Shown here piece after piece: positions 36,901 through 48,674 of a stretch of DNA of 64,000 nucleotides. Under the pieces are notes generated by a model that did no database searches, was not told where the DNA came from, and worked only from the letters and a program-made list of their open reading frames with translations. This DNA comes from Anopheles merus (Eukaryota; Arthropoda; Insecta; Diptera; Culicidae). The stretch is taken from contig NC_054082.1 of the NCBI RefSeq assembly GCF_017562075.2, positions 3,960,050 through 4,024,049 on the forward strand. The letters run 5' to 3'. The position numbers and the translations under genes are program-made. The number at the start of each line of letters is the position of its first letter. Positions within the stretch are counted from its first letter, which is position 1.

Positions 36901-39900
36901 GTAGTAATTGTCCGCGCACACGTCACACCGCGCGCCGGAATAGCCTTCCTCGCACGAGCAGATCACATCGTTCGTCGAAGGATGCAGATAGCACTCGTTC
37001 GCGTACGAATGGCCCGACGCAACCGTGTCCGGACAGCGGCACGGTCGGCAACCAATCGACGAGCCGAGCAGCGGATTGCCGTAGTACCCGTCGACGCAGC
37101 GGTCACACTTCCAGCCCTGCGTAAAGTCCTGACAGTGGAGACACTCGCCCGTCTTCGAGTTACACGTCGGTGTGTGGCCGTTGCACTCGCAAATCTGACA
37201 GTTGGGGAAGTTCCAGAAGCCCGGCTGGCACTGGTCACACTCCCGGCCGTACGTGTTCGGATGGCAGTTACACTGACCCGTAATCAGGTCGCAGTCGTTG
37301 TCCTTCGACCCGATGCTGTTACAGTCACAGGCCTTGCAGCCTTCAGGTCCGAAGCCGTACGTACCCGGAGCACACCGGTCGCACTGCCGTCCCACAACGT
37401 TCGTCTTGCACGTACAGAAACCTCCAGATTCGGCACACTTCTTGCTCTTCGAACCGGTCGGATTACACTCGCAAGCTGGAATGGAAACGAACAACCATTA
37501 GCACAACGATCACAGAGTCGACCAACGCTTCAATTCTAACAAGGTTCCAGCTCCACTTCTCCTGGATTAATATCTTGACTGAGGCAGCTCTGGAAAAGCC
37601 CTAGCAATACTCCGGAGTGCAGGAGAAACACAATAGCCAACGACTTGAAGGGAGCCATCTCTCCGTGCACACCTATGCAAAGGTGCGGCTCAAGGCAGTG
37701 TCAACAAACGGTCAGTCAGTCTAATTCTAGCTCGCTGTCGATACATTAATCAGCCAATGCCGTCCACTACTAGTGAACCGCTCTGATAAGATACCACGGC
37801 CTTCGCGGAACGTACCGCTGATTGCGCACACAGCTGATTGATAGCGACATCCCTTCCATTCACCAAACTAGCGGCTAAACATCATTTCATACTTACGCAT
37901 GGCACCGTTGTTGATGTACACACTGATCGTTTTCAGCAGATCCTTGCACTCTTCCGGCGCGTTCAGGATGTAGTTCACGTCGTAGTACGTGTGGTTGCAT
38001 CCCAGATTGACGTACTCGCGGTGCCGCACCTCGGCCTGGTGCGAGCCCTGCATGATCGGTGTGATTTCGATGCGCGGTATCAGCACGATGGAGTCGATCA
38101 GTATCTGGGCCGTCGGATTATCGTCGTACGGTTCGTGCCGCTGGAAGGACACGATGAACTTGTACGTCTTGCCACTCTCCAGACAGATGTCGTGCAGGGC
38201 GATGGCGCTCGTTTCGTACTCGGACAGTGTCGTGGTGATGTCGCGCTCGTAGCTCGGGTGTGAGTTGGCGCACGGACCCTCCGGGTCGTACACTTCCGGA
38301 CGGATCACCGTCATGCGCACGTTCTCCCAGTCGCCCTTCATCTGCGGCTGGTAGCGCACCATCACGTCGTAGTTCATCGTCTTCGGTATGTCGTCCACGG
38401 TGAACTTTAGCACGGTACCTTCGGACGCTCGAATGAATCCGGGCCCGGTGAAGTCCGCATCACGATCGTTTGCCCGTTCACGCACAACAACCGAACAGTT
38501 TTGCTGTGGATGGAAGGTACACGAGGGTGTAAATGGTTAAAGAAACATATGATGATGTGACTGCTGTCCAGAACTTACCCCTCCACCGGATTCACAGAAC
38601 TAAAACAAGAAGAAACAGGGACAAAAAGAACAATCATTAGATGTTGATACTTCGGAAGTTCAACTTCACTTTCACTTACAGTTGATGGAACCTCCGCCTC
38701 CAGGATACGGTGCAACGTGGGAATGAAGTAGTGCTGCTTCGGCTCACTGCAATCGCGTCCCTGCATGTGCGGCCGGCATCGACACTGTCCCGTAATCACG
38801 TCGCAGCTATTGTCCAGCGATCCTCCCGGATGACAGCTGCACGGCGTACAGCCCTCCAAACTGTCCGACAGTCCGTACGTCTCCGGCATACACTGGTTGC
38901 AGTCGCGCCCGGTCACCAACCGCTTACAGATGCACTCCCCAGTGTACACGTTGCAGCCCGAGTTGTTCACCGTGCCGAGCGTGTTGCACGTGCACGGCTG
39001 GCAACCGTCCGGATTATGCTCGTCAAAGTTCCAGAACCCTTCGCGACAGTGGTCGCACCGACGGCCGTTCACATTGCGCTTGCAGTGACACGCGCCGGCC
39101 ACGATGCCGTTCTCCTCGTCCGCGATCGAGTCACAGATGCCATCGTCCAGCGAGCCACGTGGATCACAGTCGCACGGTTTGCACACGTACGGGCTCTGGA
39201 TGTCTTCGTTCGGATCGCGATAGAAGAACGGCGCACACTCTTCGCAGTGGTAGCCTTGCGTGTTGTGCTGACAGTTGTCGCACACGCCGCCACTTACCCG
39301 TCCCGAGTGCTCATACACGGCCTGGTCAAAGTGGCAGCTCGTCGCATGGTTGTTACAGTTACACTCTGAAAGGATGGAACAAATCGATTAAAAACCATTC
39401 CACAACAAAGCTCTGACAGCAAACATACTTTTACAAGCGTTCGTCTGCTTGCCAAGGGCCGGCTTCCAGGGCAGATCGTTGAAGAAGTCCTCACACTCCT
39501 CGCAGTTCAAGCCCTTCGTGTTGTGCGTACACTCGCACCGACCGTGCACCATGTCCACCGCGTTCCGGACGCCCTCGAGCGGCAGGCAGCGCGATGCATG
39601 GCCGTAGCACGAGCACGAACCACGCACGATCATGTTCGAGATGGCGTAGTAGTACTTCTCCTGTATCTCGTCCCGATCGTCCAGCAGGTTGTCGCCGAGC
39701 GAGTGGAGCTTCGTGAAGTTGACGCGCAGATTCGTCATCTTTAGCATGTTCTGCACGTGCTCGGCGTACGGATTCTCGATGTTCATGTTCGGCGGCAGCA
39801 CCCGGTAGATCACCTCGCCGTTCTTCGACGGCTCGACGCCCGAGTACCGATGATCGCAAATCACGTCGGTAATGTTCCGCGCGACCAGCGGAGCGTGCGG

Positions 39901-42807
39901 GAACGACTCGCGGCAGCTATGGGCAAAGTATTTGTACACGTGCCAGGTTTTGCCGAAATCGTACGATCGCTCGATCAGCATCGCCGCCGGACGGAACGTC
40001 GCGAACACGATGATCAGATGGGTAAAGTGAAACTCTGCTTCGAGGTCCAGCTGAATGGTGACGTTTTCACGCCCATTCTCCGACTGCCACCAGGTTTGCT
40101 CGACCGTGCTGAGGAGGGGAGGAAGCACATTGGAGTTAGTATTGAAAATATTGTCACAAGACGAACAGCTTAGCTTTGAAGGAAACTATTTCTAAATGCA
40201 TCCATTTCCTGACATCATCCTCCTTCGCTTGGGCGTCCACGAACGGATGACGTAACATAACTCGGTACGTATTATTATTTGTGCATGATCCATACAAACT
40301 TCCAACAAAATCAATCGATCGCGTACGTCGTACCAGACCGACAACAGATGTGCGGAACGGCCGATGGTTTTTAGTCATCGTTAAATTTTGACAACTGCTC
40401 CGGCTCCGGTTGCTCGTACAATCCGGACGACGACGGATGCTGGCCGTCTGTTTGTATGCCTAACATTTATTTGCACACCATGTTTGCCGTTCGTGGGCAG
40501 TGTTTGTTTATCCCCAGCCGAAGCCGGGACTGTGTGAAACCGAAAACAAACTCTCCGATACATTCTATCTTATCTTGGTTGCGCTGCTGCACATGCTGCA
40601 ATCGCGCAACGTTTCGCGCAAAAGGTCCAGCAAACTAAAAACAAAACCTCTAAAAACACATATCTCTCATCAGAGTAAATGTCCACAAGCGGGATGATGT
40701 CATGTGGAGCCCGGTTCATACCTACCCCGGTTGCATTTTGTAGATGATCTGACCGATCCGATGGTTGCGCATCGGATCGTTCTCCGTCTCGCGGCGCGTG
40801 TCGCAAAGGAAGCATTTCTTCTCCTCCAGATGGGACACGATGCAGTAACGTTCCGGTCGTACCGTGCCGCAGGTGGACGATGCTTCCAGCCGGTTCTCAC
40901 GCCCTATCAGCAGGTTGCCCGTAGCCGGATAGCACGAGCTCTGCTCACACGGATGGACACGATGGATCGGTGGTCTGCTGGCTACTGTTGGAGTTGACGA
41001 CATCAGTTATCAGAACAAGAGGAAGAACGGGGAGAGAAAGAGGCAAAAACGATAGCGAGAGAGAGAGAGGGGATGTTATAGCGATGATTTTGAATGAAAA
41101 ACGAAGCACAGTTAAATATAGATCAACCAGATCCCAAGGAAACCATTCACCCAACCCAAGCGCTGGGATAGGGAGATAGGGAACGCACATGTTGCAGACA
41201 TGTATAGGAAGAGTAGGCATGAACGAGGAACAACATACACCACGCAACGGGAAAAGTACGGATCTCTGGAAGCACGTTCTGTAAACAAACGCTCCTCCGC
41301 TACGAGGCGGCTCCGGGAGGAGTTTATCTTTGCTTGCAGAAGGCAGAAACATTCGGTAGATGCAGAACGCAAGCGGTTTGGAATGGGCAGATGCGACTAA
41401 GGCAGGAATTGGATAATATAAGCACTGGTACACACCACACCACCAGTCACCAAGGTTAGATTCGAAGCCGGCGTCGAACGAACGATCTTTGCGGATTACG
41501 AACGACCAAAGCGTGCTCTACAGAGTCTAATGATATCTCCAGCTGTGCTGCCGCCAATTGTGCATTGGCTCTGGTTTGATGAGTGTAATTTTGGGAGCTG
41601 CTAACGACCGGTTGGTAAGCACACGCAGCAAATTAGTGGAGTTGACGTGTTACGGGAGATGCTATGGAACTTCAGCCGTCGTCGGGTCGGGGCAGATAGA
41701 GCTATGATCACTCCGCTTTTTGAGGAGGATTCACAACCTATGACGTAAGCAGGTGCGCTTAAAGGCCATCATTAGAAGGTTTCAGAAGCAGGCAACCAAC
41801 GGGGAGAGAATCTATTGCTCAGGATCAGGAGATAACGAGGACACTGGACCCATCACACACACAGTTCAACGGAAGTTTGACAGTGCGATATTCCAGGTCA
41901 TATTTCTGGAGATGTTTGGAATTGGAGGAGCCCATATGTGAAGCGGTAATTAGATAACCTCCTGGACGATGTTGCTGCTGCTGCTGCTGCCAGGGGCCAC
42001 TGAATCGATGATGCTGCATGCGTCGATACTGTTCCGATTCATGCATCCAACGACGATGATGTTGATGATTCGCTCGAGGCGAGAACTTCTCGTCCAGCTC
42101 GGCATCGTCCAACCCTGCCGGAACGAAACTGCCCGGCGGATAGAAGATCGAGTTGTACTTGTTGTAATTGATGTGATTGTTAATCATGCCCGTGTACTGG
42201 AGGTTTGGGAACGATTCGCCCGCGGTCGGTTCATCCTCGTCGGTGAACTCCATCGAATCCCCATCATCGATCGGTTGCTGATCGCCCCGCAGCACTGGCT
42301 CCGGATGGGTCAGATGGGTGGGGACAGAGATGCTGTCCGATGCTACAGCTACCACGGAAGGAACTGCTTAAACACAGCGGGACGGTGTTCCGTCGTCGTG
42401 CAATATGAGTAATGATGAGTGAGATGAGAGTTACGTGCATTATTATCTTAAGAGCTATTTATGGGTGCATTCCAATGATTGTGAATGGGCTTCAACCGGA
42501 AAGAACGCATGCTTCAGTGGTTAGACACAACACACAAATGACGCTCTGAGTGAGTTTGTAATCGAAAGGACTCCGAACTCAGTACATTAATCCTATCCAT
42601 GTTGTTAATACTTACATCGATCTCTACCGTATGCTGGTCGGCGCTGTGCATTGTTACTTAAGATTAGACCTGGGGAAGTGCGAAAAAAACAACGTTAATT
42701 AGCTTCAATTTCGGAAAGGGATTCTCACACCGGACGGCATACTTACTATGGAAAATAAATAAATTAATAACTACGTATGCTAAACATGACGATCCTATTT
42801 TGGCCAT
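33964..42807 (-). CDS. LanB1: Laminin subunit beta-1
   Basis: Basement-membrane glycoprotein that forms the alpha-beta-gamma laminin trimer. The complement exons are 42747..42807, 42616..42669, 41959..42363, 40726..40984, 39429..40108, 38680..39365, 38579..38599, 37897..38503, 36511..37475, 36336..36432, 35291..36267, 34876..35228, 34662..34803, 34400..34588, 34174..34318 and 33964..34100, all in phase. The product is about 1,925 residues; Drosophila LanB1 is near 1,790 from memory. Order: signal peptide 1-29 (MAKIGSSCLAYVVINLFIFH); Gln/His-rich insert 30-173; LN domain about 180-430 (SSCYPATGNLLIG, WWQSENG, FRPAAMLIERSYDFGKTW); LE repeats to about 700; domain IV about 716-924; second LE set about 925-1310; coiled coil II; beta knot near 1541-1569 (CGGAGCKNGCGG); coiled coil I; and Cys two from the end (QCT) for the gamma-chain disulfide. 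The least certain joint is the 41959 donor (AG|GTTATC) to the 40984 acceptor. Confidence 0.97.
37536..37658 (-). CDS. 40-codon ORF with a signal peptide inside a LanB1 intron; possible alternative first exon
   Basis: In the 421-nt LanB1 intron (37476..37896), on the laminin strand, an ATG at 37658 opens a 40-residue frame. It begins MAPFKSLAIVFLLHSGVLL and has a strong signal-peptide profile with a likely cleavage near CLS-QD. It stops at 37536. A possible donor CCTT|GTTAGA at 37541/37540 would splice across a typical 65-nt intron to the LanB1 acceptor at 37476. The join is in phase and would give an N-terminus followed directly by CECNPTGSK, the first LE repeat of the second set. That would be a secreted laminin beta lacking LN, the first LE set and domain IV. 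The ORF could also be a tiny secreted-peptide gene, or chance. The in-phase donor has a one-in-three chance of arising randomly. The intron is several times longer than most introns of this gene. Confidence 0.4.
   Translation of the reverse strand: MAPFKSLAIVFLLHSGVLLGLFQSCLSQDINPGEVELEPC
37785..37793. promoter_or_regulatory. Double GATA motif upstream of the intronic ORF
   Basis: GATAAGATA (CTTATC on the - strand) lies 127 bases upstream of the intronic ATG. GATA factors drive many insect fat-body, gut and blood-cell genes. A short motif of this kind is weak evidence by itself. Confidence 0.3.
38579..38599 (-). other. 21-nt LanB1 microexon
   Basis: A 21-base in-frame segment encodes FCESGGG between the LE set and domain IV. 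It is bounded by TTGTTTTAG and GTAAGTTC, with flanking introns of 80 and 75 nt that both have strong sites. Skipping it joins PST directly to QNCSVVV and keeps the frame, so it may be optional. Confidence 0.75.
41959..42363 (-). other. Phase-symmetric 405-nt LanB1 exon encoding the N-terminal insert
   Basis: This exon encodes 135 residues between the signal peptide and the LN domain. It is acidic at first (MEFTDEDEP), then Tyr/Asn-rich (NNHINYNKYN), then His/Arg/Gln-rich with a run of six Gln. It begins after TTTAAGCAG and ends at AG|GTTATC; both flanking introns interrupt codons after base 1. Including or skipping it keeps the reading frame. No domain was recognised. Confidence 0.7.
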
Positions 42808-45800
42808 CGCTGCCGCGGCCAGCTATACATGGGTAGGAACGTTAATATAACGTTCCTAATCTGGAATGGAAAAAAAGAGTGGCAAAAAAACACACACACA
42901 GTATTATTCTTCCTGAATCTTGCTCCGATAATCCCATTTTTCTAATTGTAAACCACGGCGGTAAGATTCATGTTCTTCCTTTATGAAAAAGCCCCAGCAG
43001 TTGAGAGACGACCACTCGGCGCACCCATGCACCACCCTCCTGTAAAGCGATAATGAGCATTCTCGCGTTCGTATCCGGCCCTGATAAGAAAAGCCCTGTT
43101 GTTCTGATGCTGCTGTCGCGCATGTGAAAGAACAGTTCCCTGTTTCCATTGGCCGGCCGCGCCAGCCGGAGTCGACGTCAGATCTCGCACAGTTCCCGAC
43201 CCACCACAGATAATGGCAGTACAGCACCAGCAAGACGTAAACGACCAACACACTTCCTTCACGCGGCAAAGCGCACACAATACAGAGTGGTGGTTCGTGA
43301 GGCACTAATTCCGGCCCCCGGGGGCAGTCGGAGCACATGGCGATCGGTCGGCGATACTACTGCCCCGACTTGTTGGTTGTTTGGTTGTGGCAGAAGAGTG
43401 TGAGATATTTGTTCGTTCTACCACCTCCCTCCGATATGCGCCCGCGTTAGTCCGTTGAACCTTCCCGCTGGAACTACACACGCTGCAAGGCACTCGCTGG
43501 TGCGAGATAAATAGCTGCTGTTTGCTGAATGTTTCTTTATCGAAGGGGGGGGGGGGAAGCATCCCCACCACCACCCAGAGTGAAGTGGTGTTTGAGAGGA
43601 AGTAGAATCGCGTATGAGTTACACCGAACAAACCCCAAGAAATGTCTTGGAATTTGTCCAGAAATACCAAAAAGTTATTCCACGAAAAAAGGGATCTAAA
43701 GTGCAGATGTGCTAAAGAATGCACACTGAACCAACCACCCAAAGTATTTACACCTTTTCTGAAATGTGCTAATCACGTACAGGACAGGTTGAAGAAGACG
43801 AAATTTGCCATATTTGCTTCGAACGGGGTCTTTCAATTAGCAGTGCACGAACTTGCACGACTTCAACTCCAACGGCAGAGCATTACTGCACAGTTTGCAA
43901 CATACTAAAACTGGGCTAATGTTTCCCCTGCCATAGACAGCCCTTCATTCATTATCTACAACACTTATCACAAGGGTAACAGCGACAAACCCCAACAGCA
44001 GCAATAAAGTGAAGATCTCGCTTTCATTCAAATGGAATCCAGTGAAATGGCGCAAATGTGTTGAATGAAGCGACAACGTTTGCAGCGCAACACTTTTGCA
44101 TCGTATGCATTTTTAATGAGCTTCCCTGGACGCCCTCCACCCCGCCTCCTCCCTCAATCCGTTCCTGGGTCGGGTACAGTTGGGCACAAATGTACAACAC
44201 CAATCAGTGAGGAGCTTCCGGCAGATTCCTATCGCCACTTTACCACACCGACACGGCAAGACTTTATATCAATTAAAAGTGCACGAGGAGCTCATTGGTT
44301 GCTTAAGGGAATGAGAAACGGTGCTACCCACCAGCAAGGTCGGCAAAGGGAACGGGATAAGAAGGTGTTATCACTCTTGCTGCGATCACGTCATCGGTTA
44401 GGTTCCGAAACGGTTCCATTGAGCGAACGTCGACATTTTGCCAACATGTGGCAACGGATCGGTCCGAACCGTACACGTGTTTGACATCAGGAACTGATCT
44501 TTCTTTCCTTTTCGAAGCAAAACGGGGGAAAGCAAACATTCTTCCAAGCATCGGTCCCGTTTTATGCTTCGCACAAACGCTCCAAAAAGGGCAACACAAA
44601 CAAGTTTGTTCTGCAGAACGAACCACGTTTCCCCATAAAAGGGTTTCGTTCGGTTGCTCGGTAGGTAGCGCTGTTGCAGTGGAAAGACTTACTATATACT
44701 ACCACCTACGATCAATGCGACGATCGTGGGTCAGAATGAGGCTTTTGCTTACCGTTCAGCATGCAATGGTGTACCAGCTACTCATAGGTAGTTGGAGCAG
44801 GTCCGCCGAGCTTCACACTGCCGGATGGTACAAAATTTCGTCACAAGGCACAGGTAATTTTCCACAATCCCCCACAAGCAGGTTTTTGAAGCCCTTTTGC
44901 CCGGGTTTTCGACACTACACTTCACTTGACACAATGTTGTTGCGGTTGCTGTAAAAAGATTAACACACGATGTTAAAATGATTAAATATGAACACTTTAA
45001 CGAACACACAAAAATTCGCTCTTTTTTCAAAGCACCACAGTGCACTCTGCTCACACTGCTGCAAGCTGCAAATGACTGCTGCACACAGACTTTTAGCTAA
45101 ACGCTGCACAATTTGCCGACACACGTGTGAGGTCAGCGAATTGACCGCGGTCTCGCGGTCGCACAAGCATAAAAATAAACATAAAAAGCACTGCCTTTAG
45201 ATGATCGTGAGGTTTGCGTCGATCGCGGTTTGTGTCTTCACTGCACACACGTATCCAAAAATGCATCCACACACACACACATTGGCCCCTTTACATGGAC
45301 GGCGAACGAATCCCTATCTTGTAACTTTCCCAGTGTTTTCGGAATGGAGCGCCCGCGACTGGCTGTGGACCATCTGGTGTGTGTGTGTGGCACGGCACGG
45401 CGCGCTTGTGGAATCCGCTGATGCCACCAATGCGCCGCGCCACCGCACCACCATTCACCACCGCACAACACATTTGTATTAGTGGCTGGTGCAGCGGAAG
45501 ATCAACACCGAATTCGTCGCCGACGTCGCTGGGGCATAAAGTCGTTCTTGCTCGAGTGGAATACAAAACATAAAACACTGCACCGCGACAGCATAACTTT
45601 TCCCGATACGCGTGTGCGCGAGAGCGAGAAGGAATGCGCGCGGACGATGAAAGATGGATTCGGGAAATGCAGCCGTGATTTTGGTCGCTTCGCCCCGTCT
45701 CCCTCTAACCAACGCAGTGCGGAAGGCGCATCCACTTCATCTCACTTGAAAATCTCACTCGTTCGTGCGGTGTCTCACTCGCACGCACTCGCCTCCTCCG

Positions 45801-47918
45801 CTGCCCAGCCTGCTGCGATCCCGTGTGTATGCAGAAAGTGTGTGTGTGCGTGTGTGTGTGTTTTTTTCCCGTTGTTTTTTCTCTCTTTTCTATTGCAGTA
45901 CTGCCACCGTCGAGCTGTTTGTGTTGCCAGACTTTTGGGAAAAGAAGCAAAATCGCATCGCTGTTACTCGGCACATCACTGAATCGTCAAATGAATCACA
46001 GAAAGACACCACGCACCACCAAACGCTCTATCTGACACTCTTCTAAAGCACCCAAGACACAGCACACCGCTGCGTTTGTTCGATCGCAAACACCTCTTCC
46101 CTCTTCGCCAGCACTTCAACACTTGACACCGCGAAATGGAGAATTCACATCCGATTTTTCACAACTGCAGTTTCCATGATGTCAGAACGGCAACCACAGG
46201 TCCACGGGCAGAAGAAGGGTTTTATGCCCCTACACACCTACCAAAGCGAAGGAACCACCGTCCACGGAACGCACCAGCGCGTCTCCAACTGTCCGACGTG
46301 CACGATCTACGCGAGACGTTTCAGCTATGATGCGTGAGCAGAGCATAAAGTCCACCCAAGCCTCGCGATCCGCCTTGCAAGACGTGCCTGCGAGAGTGGG
46401 TCGAGCAGCGCGCCGTCTCTCTCTCTCTCTCTCGCTGCTGCTGCTGCCATGGGTAGAAGATCTGCTCGCCGATCGACACGCGGTGGTGGTGTGCGTGACG
46501 GTTGCCATGGCGCACAAGCAGACACACTGGAAGAGCGCAGCACACAGGGTTGGAGCTGCGTAAAGGATAAAGGAAGAGTGCAAAGCTGCAAAACAGCTTA
46601 CCGTAGCTCCTATGCAGCGACGGTGTGTTGTTAGATTCAGGTAAGTTCACAATTTTTTTTTTACTTTTTTGAAAGTTCCTTTTCTTTGTGGTGCTTTGGA
46701 TGTTGAAAGCCTTTTGCATTACATATTTTAAAATAATATGTGTAAAAATACTTAGAATGATATCAAACTATCTACATGAAAAAGAAAAACTCTAATCTTG
46801 TCCGACCTGTTTAATTCGTCCATTGTGCTTCGTTCAGCAATTTCACGCCTTTACGAAATCTAGAAACCCACACTAGCGTGCAGAATTTTCTTATCACACA
46901 CTCGAGAGCCGGCGGAAAGTGAATAGAACGTATAGAAAGTTTCCTGCTTCCTTCTTCTCGGGCCATCGCAACTTATCAGCCTCGTTGCGTACTGGCCTGC
47001 CGCGGAGCATACTTTGTAGCCGCTGCTGAGACGGAGAGTGAGCGCAAGGAGAAGGAGTTGGCTAGTGGAGTTGGCGTTCAAGCAGCATAAGTCAACATTG
47101 CCCTCTAACCGATAACCCCTTATAGCGACGAAGACCGGGTGTGTTCTACTTATTTTTTTTTTTCTTCGCCAGACAAATTCCTCCGTGTACCGAGTGGCAG
47201 GTGAAGTCTGGCAGGGTGCTAGAATTTTTTGGTTTTAATTTTGAGTATTTCAGTATTATTGCTCAAAGTATAGTAGATTCATTAAAGAGCATACATTACT
47301 ATGCATACTAAAAGAGCTGGCTAAACCAATAAATTCACGCACAAGTCTTTGGGTAGAATGATTTTGACTGACCTAATAATAGTGTCATTGTTTTACGATT
47401 ACTTCATCATCCGCATACGTCACCATGACTTGATAACCTTTGTACAATCAAATCGGTACAAAAAAACTATCTCCAACTCTTTGCTCCGTTGTCATTCAAA
47501 CTTCTTATGATTAGACTGAATTTTTACAATTTCGGTGCGACTTCAGCCACCAGCCGGGGTAGTTCTTTGGTAAGATGAAACTAAAGAAGCAACTGATCTT
47601 GGCGTGCCAGCTCGTCTTATCGCCCTCCATAAGCCGCAGTGGGTTATCAGCCATTGCCAGCAAGTTTCCGTTCGCATCATTCATTCATCACTAGCGAAGC
47701 TGAAGAAGAAATAATTCCCCGGCCCGACACAACAATGCTCTTTACTTACCCATTGGATACGCAAAGACCCATTAAAAATGCACTCCAAAGCCTAAAACGA
47801 TAAGCTAATGCGTCTTTCTCTTTTTTTGTGTCTTTCTCACGTCATTTATAAGAAGAAAAAACAATCCAACCACTCCCGTACATCATCATTGATACATTTC
47901 TATCAAAACTGGCTTTAA
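42808..47918. other. LanB1 5' leader and promoter region; no further gene seen
   Basis: No coding exon was recognised. A TCAGTGATG initiator-like sequence on the - strand near 45980 could start the LanB1 transcript, but no downstream promoter element was seen. There are purine/pyrimidine and CA-rich runs near 45840-45890 and 46417-46440. A possible - strand donor CG|GTAAGC lies at about 44753. The leader structure cannot be settled from sequence. Confidence 0.4.
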
Positions 47919-47924
47919 TTTATT
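47919..47924 (-). promoter_or_regulatory. Candidate polyadenylation signal of DH31
   Basis: TTTATT on the + strand, that is AATAAA on the coding strand, about 180 bases beyond the DH31 stop codon. Confidence 0.5.
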
Positions 47925-48106
47925 TTAAACTCTACGTTCAACAATAGACAGAAGACAAAAAGCGGTTGTATTGCTCGAATTGATTGTGTTGTGAGGCTTA
48001 TTTTCGTCGATTTTGCATCCCGTTACACACTGTGGTCGTGTATTGCACGTGAATTCATGATAACATGACAGGAATGGTGGTTCGGCTCGCATCGGTGGTC
48101 AGTAAT

Positions 48107-48674
48107 TTACAGCATGATTCCTTCGAACCTTCGTTTCCGCCCAGGGCCGCCGGCAAAGTTGGCGACCGCCATGGCCATTCGGTGTTTCGCTTCCTGGGCG
48201 CCTGTAAAGAGCAAGAGCAAGCGGGTTACTTCCCCGTTTGGGTGATAGTGGTGATTAGTGGTGCAAATTCTCACCTGAATATCCGCGTGAAAGTCCGAAG
48301 TCTACCGTTCGTTTGGAGCTGATTGCAAAAAAAAAGGAAGGAAATGATTTATTATAGGAGATGTTGAAAAAAGGAGTTGAAGATTTAACATACTTCTCTA
48401 GCTCATCTTTGGCTCTTAGCATCGTGTGACCGTATCGTGCAATGAGATCAATCAGTACATCGTCGGGCTGTTCCTTCATCTCCTGTTTGTAGCCTCGGTA
48501 ACTGTGGAGCAGTAGAAGGTGGTGATGCATCGTTAGTATCATTTCTGTTACGCCTACCATATCGTGCTAACTACTACCTGAGGGCGGATGTTGTGTCGAT
48601 TGTTGAGGCGAAAACCAGCAGCAGGATCGTCAACGCGATGGCCGACGCCCACGACGCTTCGGTAACTCTGCGTA
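48107..48674 (-). CDS. DH31: Diuretic hormone 31 (calcitonin-like) precursor, start codon not located
   Basis: Neuropeptide precursor for the calcitonin-like diuretic hormone, which raises cAMP in Malpighian tubules and drives fluid and sodium secretion. Complement exons: 48578..48674 (hydrophobic signal region LTILLLVFASTIDTTSA), 48394..48501 (spacer YRGYKQEMKEQPDDVLIDLI), 48275..48318 and 48107..48201. The mature peptide has 31 residues. It begins TVDFGLSRGYSG after a Lys-Arg site, continues AQEAKHRMAMAVA and ends NFAGGP. It is followed by GRKRR, so it is amidated on Pro. An intron splits the peptide at the Gly of GYSG. The stop follows RFEGIML. The start-codon exon lies upstream on the - strand, beyond 48674. 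The acceptor of the 48674 exon is either CAAAG at 48675 or CGCAG at 48669. The gene was missed by simple ORF searches because every exon is short. Confidence 0.95.

Noticed and set aside
35462..37539. Long + strand open frames of 302 and 363 codons
   Set aside because: They lie antisense to LanB1 LE-repeat and coiled-coil exons, cross its introns and show no domain. They are by-products of GC-rich third positions in the laminin exons.
42616..42657. MHSADQHTVEID as the laminin N-terminus
   Set aside because: This ATG reads in the wrong phase and hits a stop after the next junction. The other phase links the signal peptide exon at 42807 to the 42363 exon without stops.
46321..46719. Frames around the CTG/CT-rich stretch on both strands
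   Set aside because: Simple-repeat translations (poly-Ala, Arg-Glu). The real LanB1 start was found at 42807.
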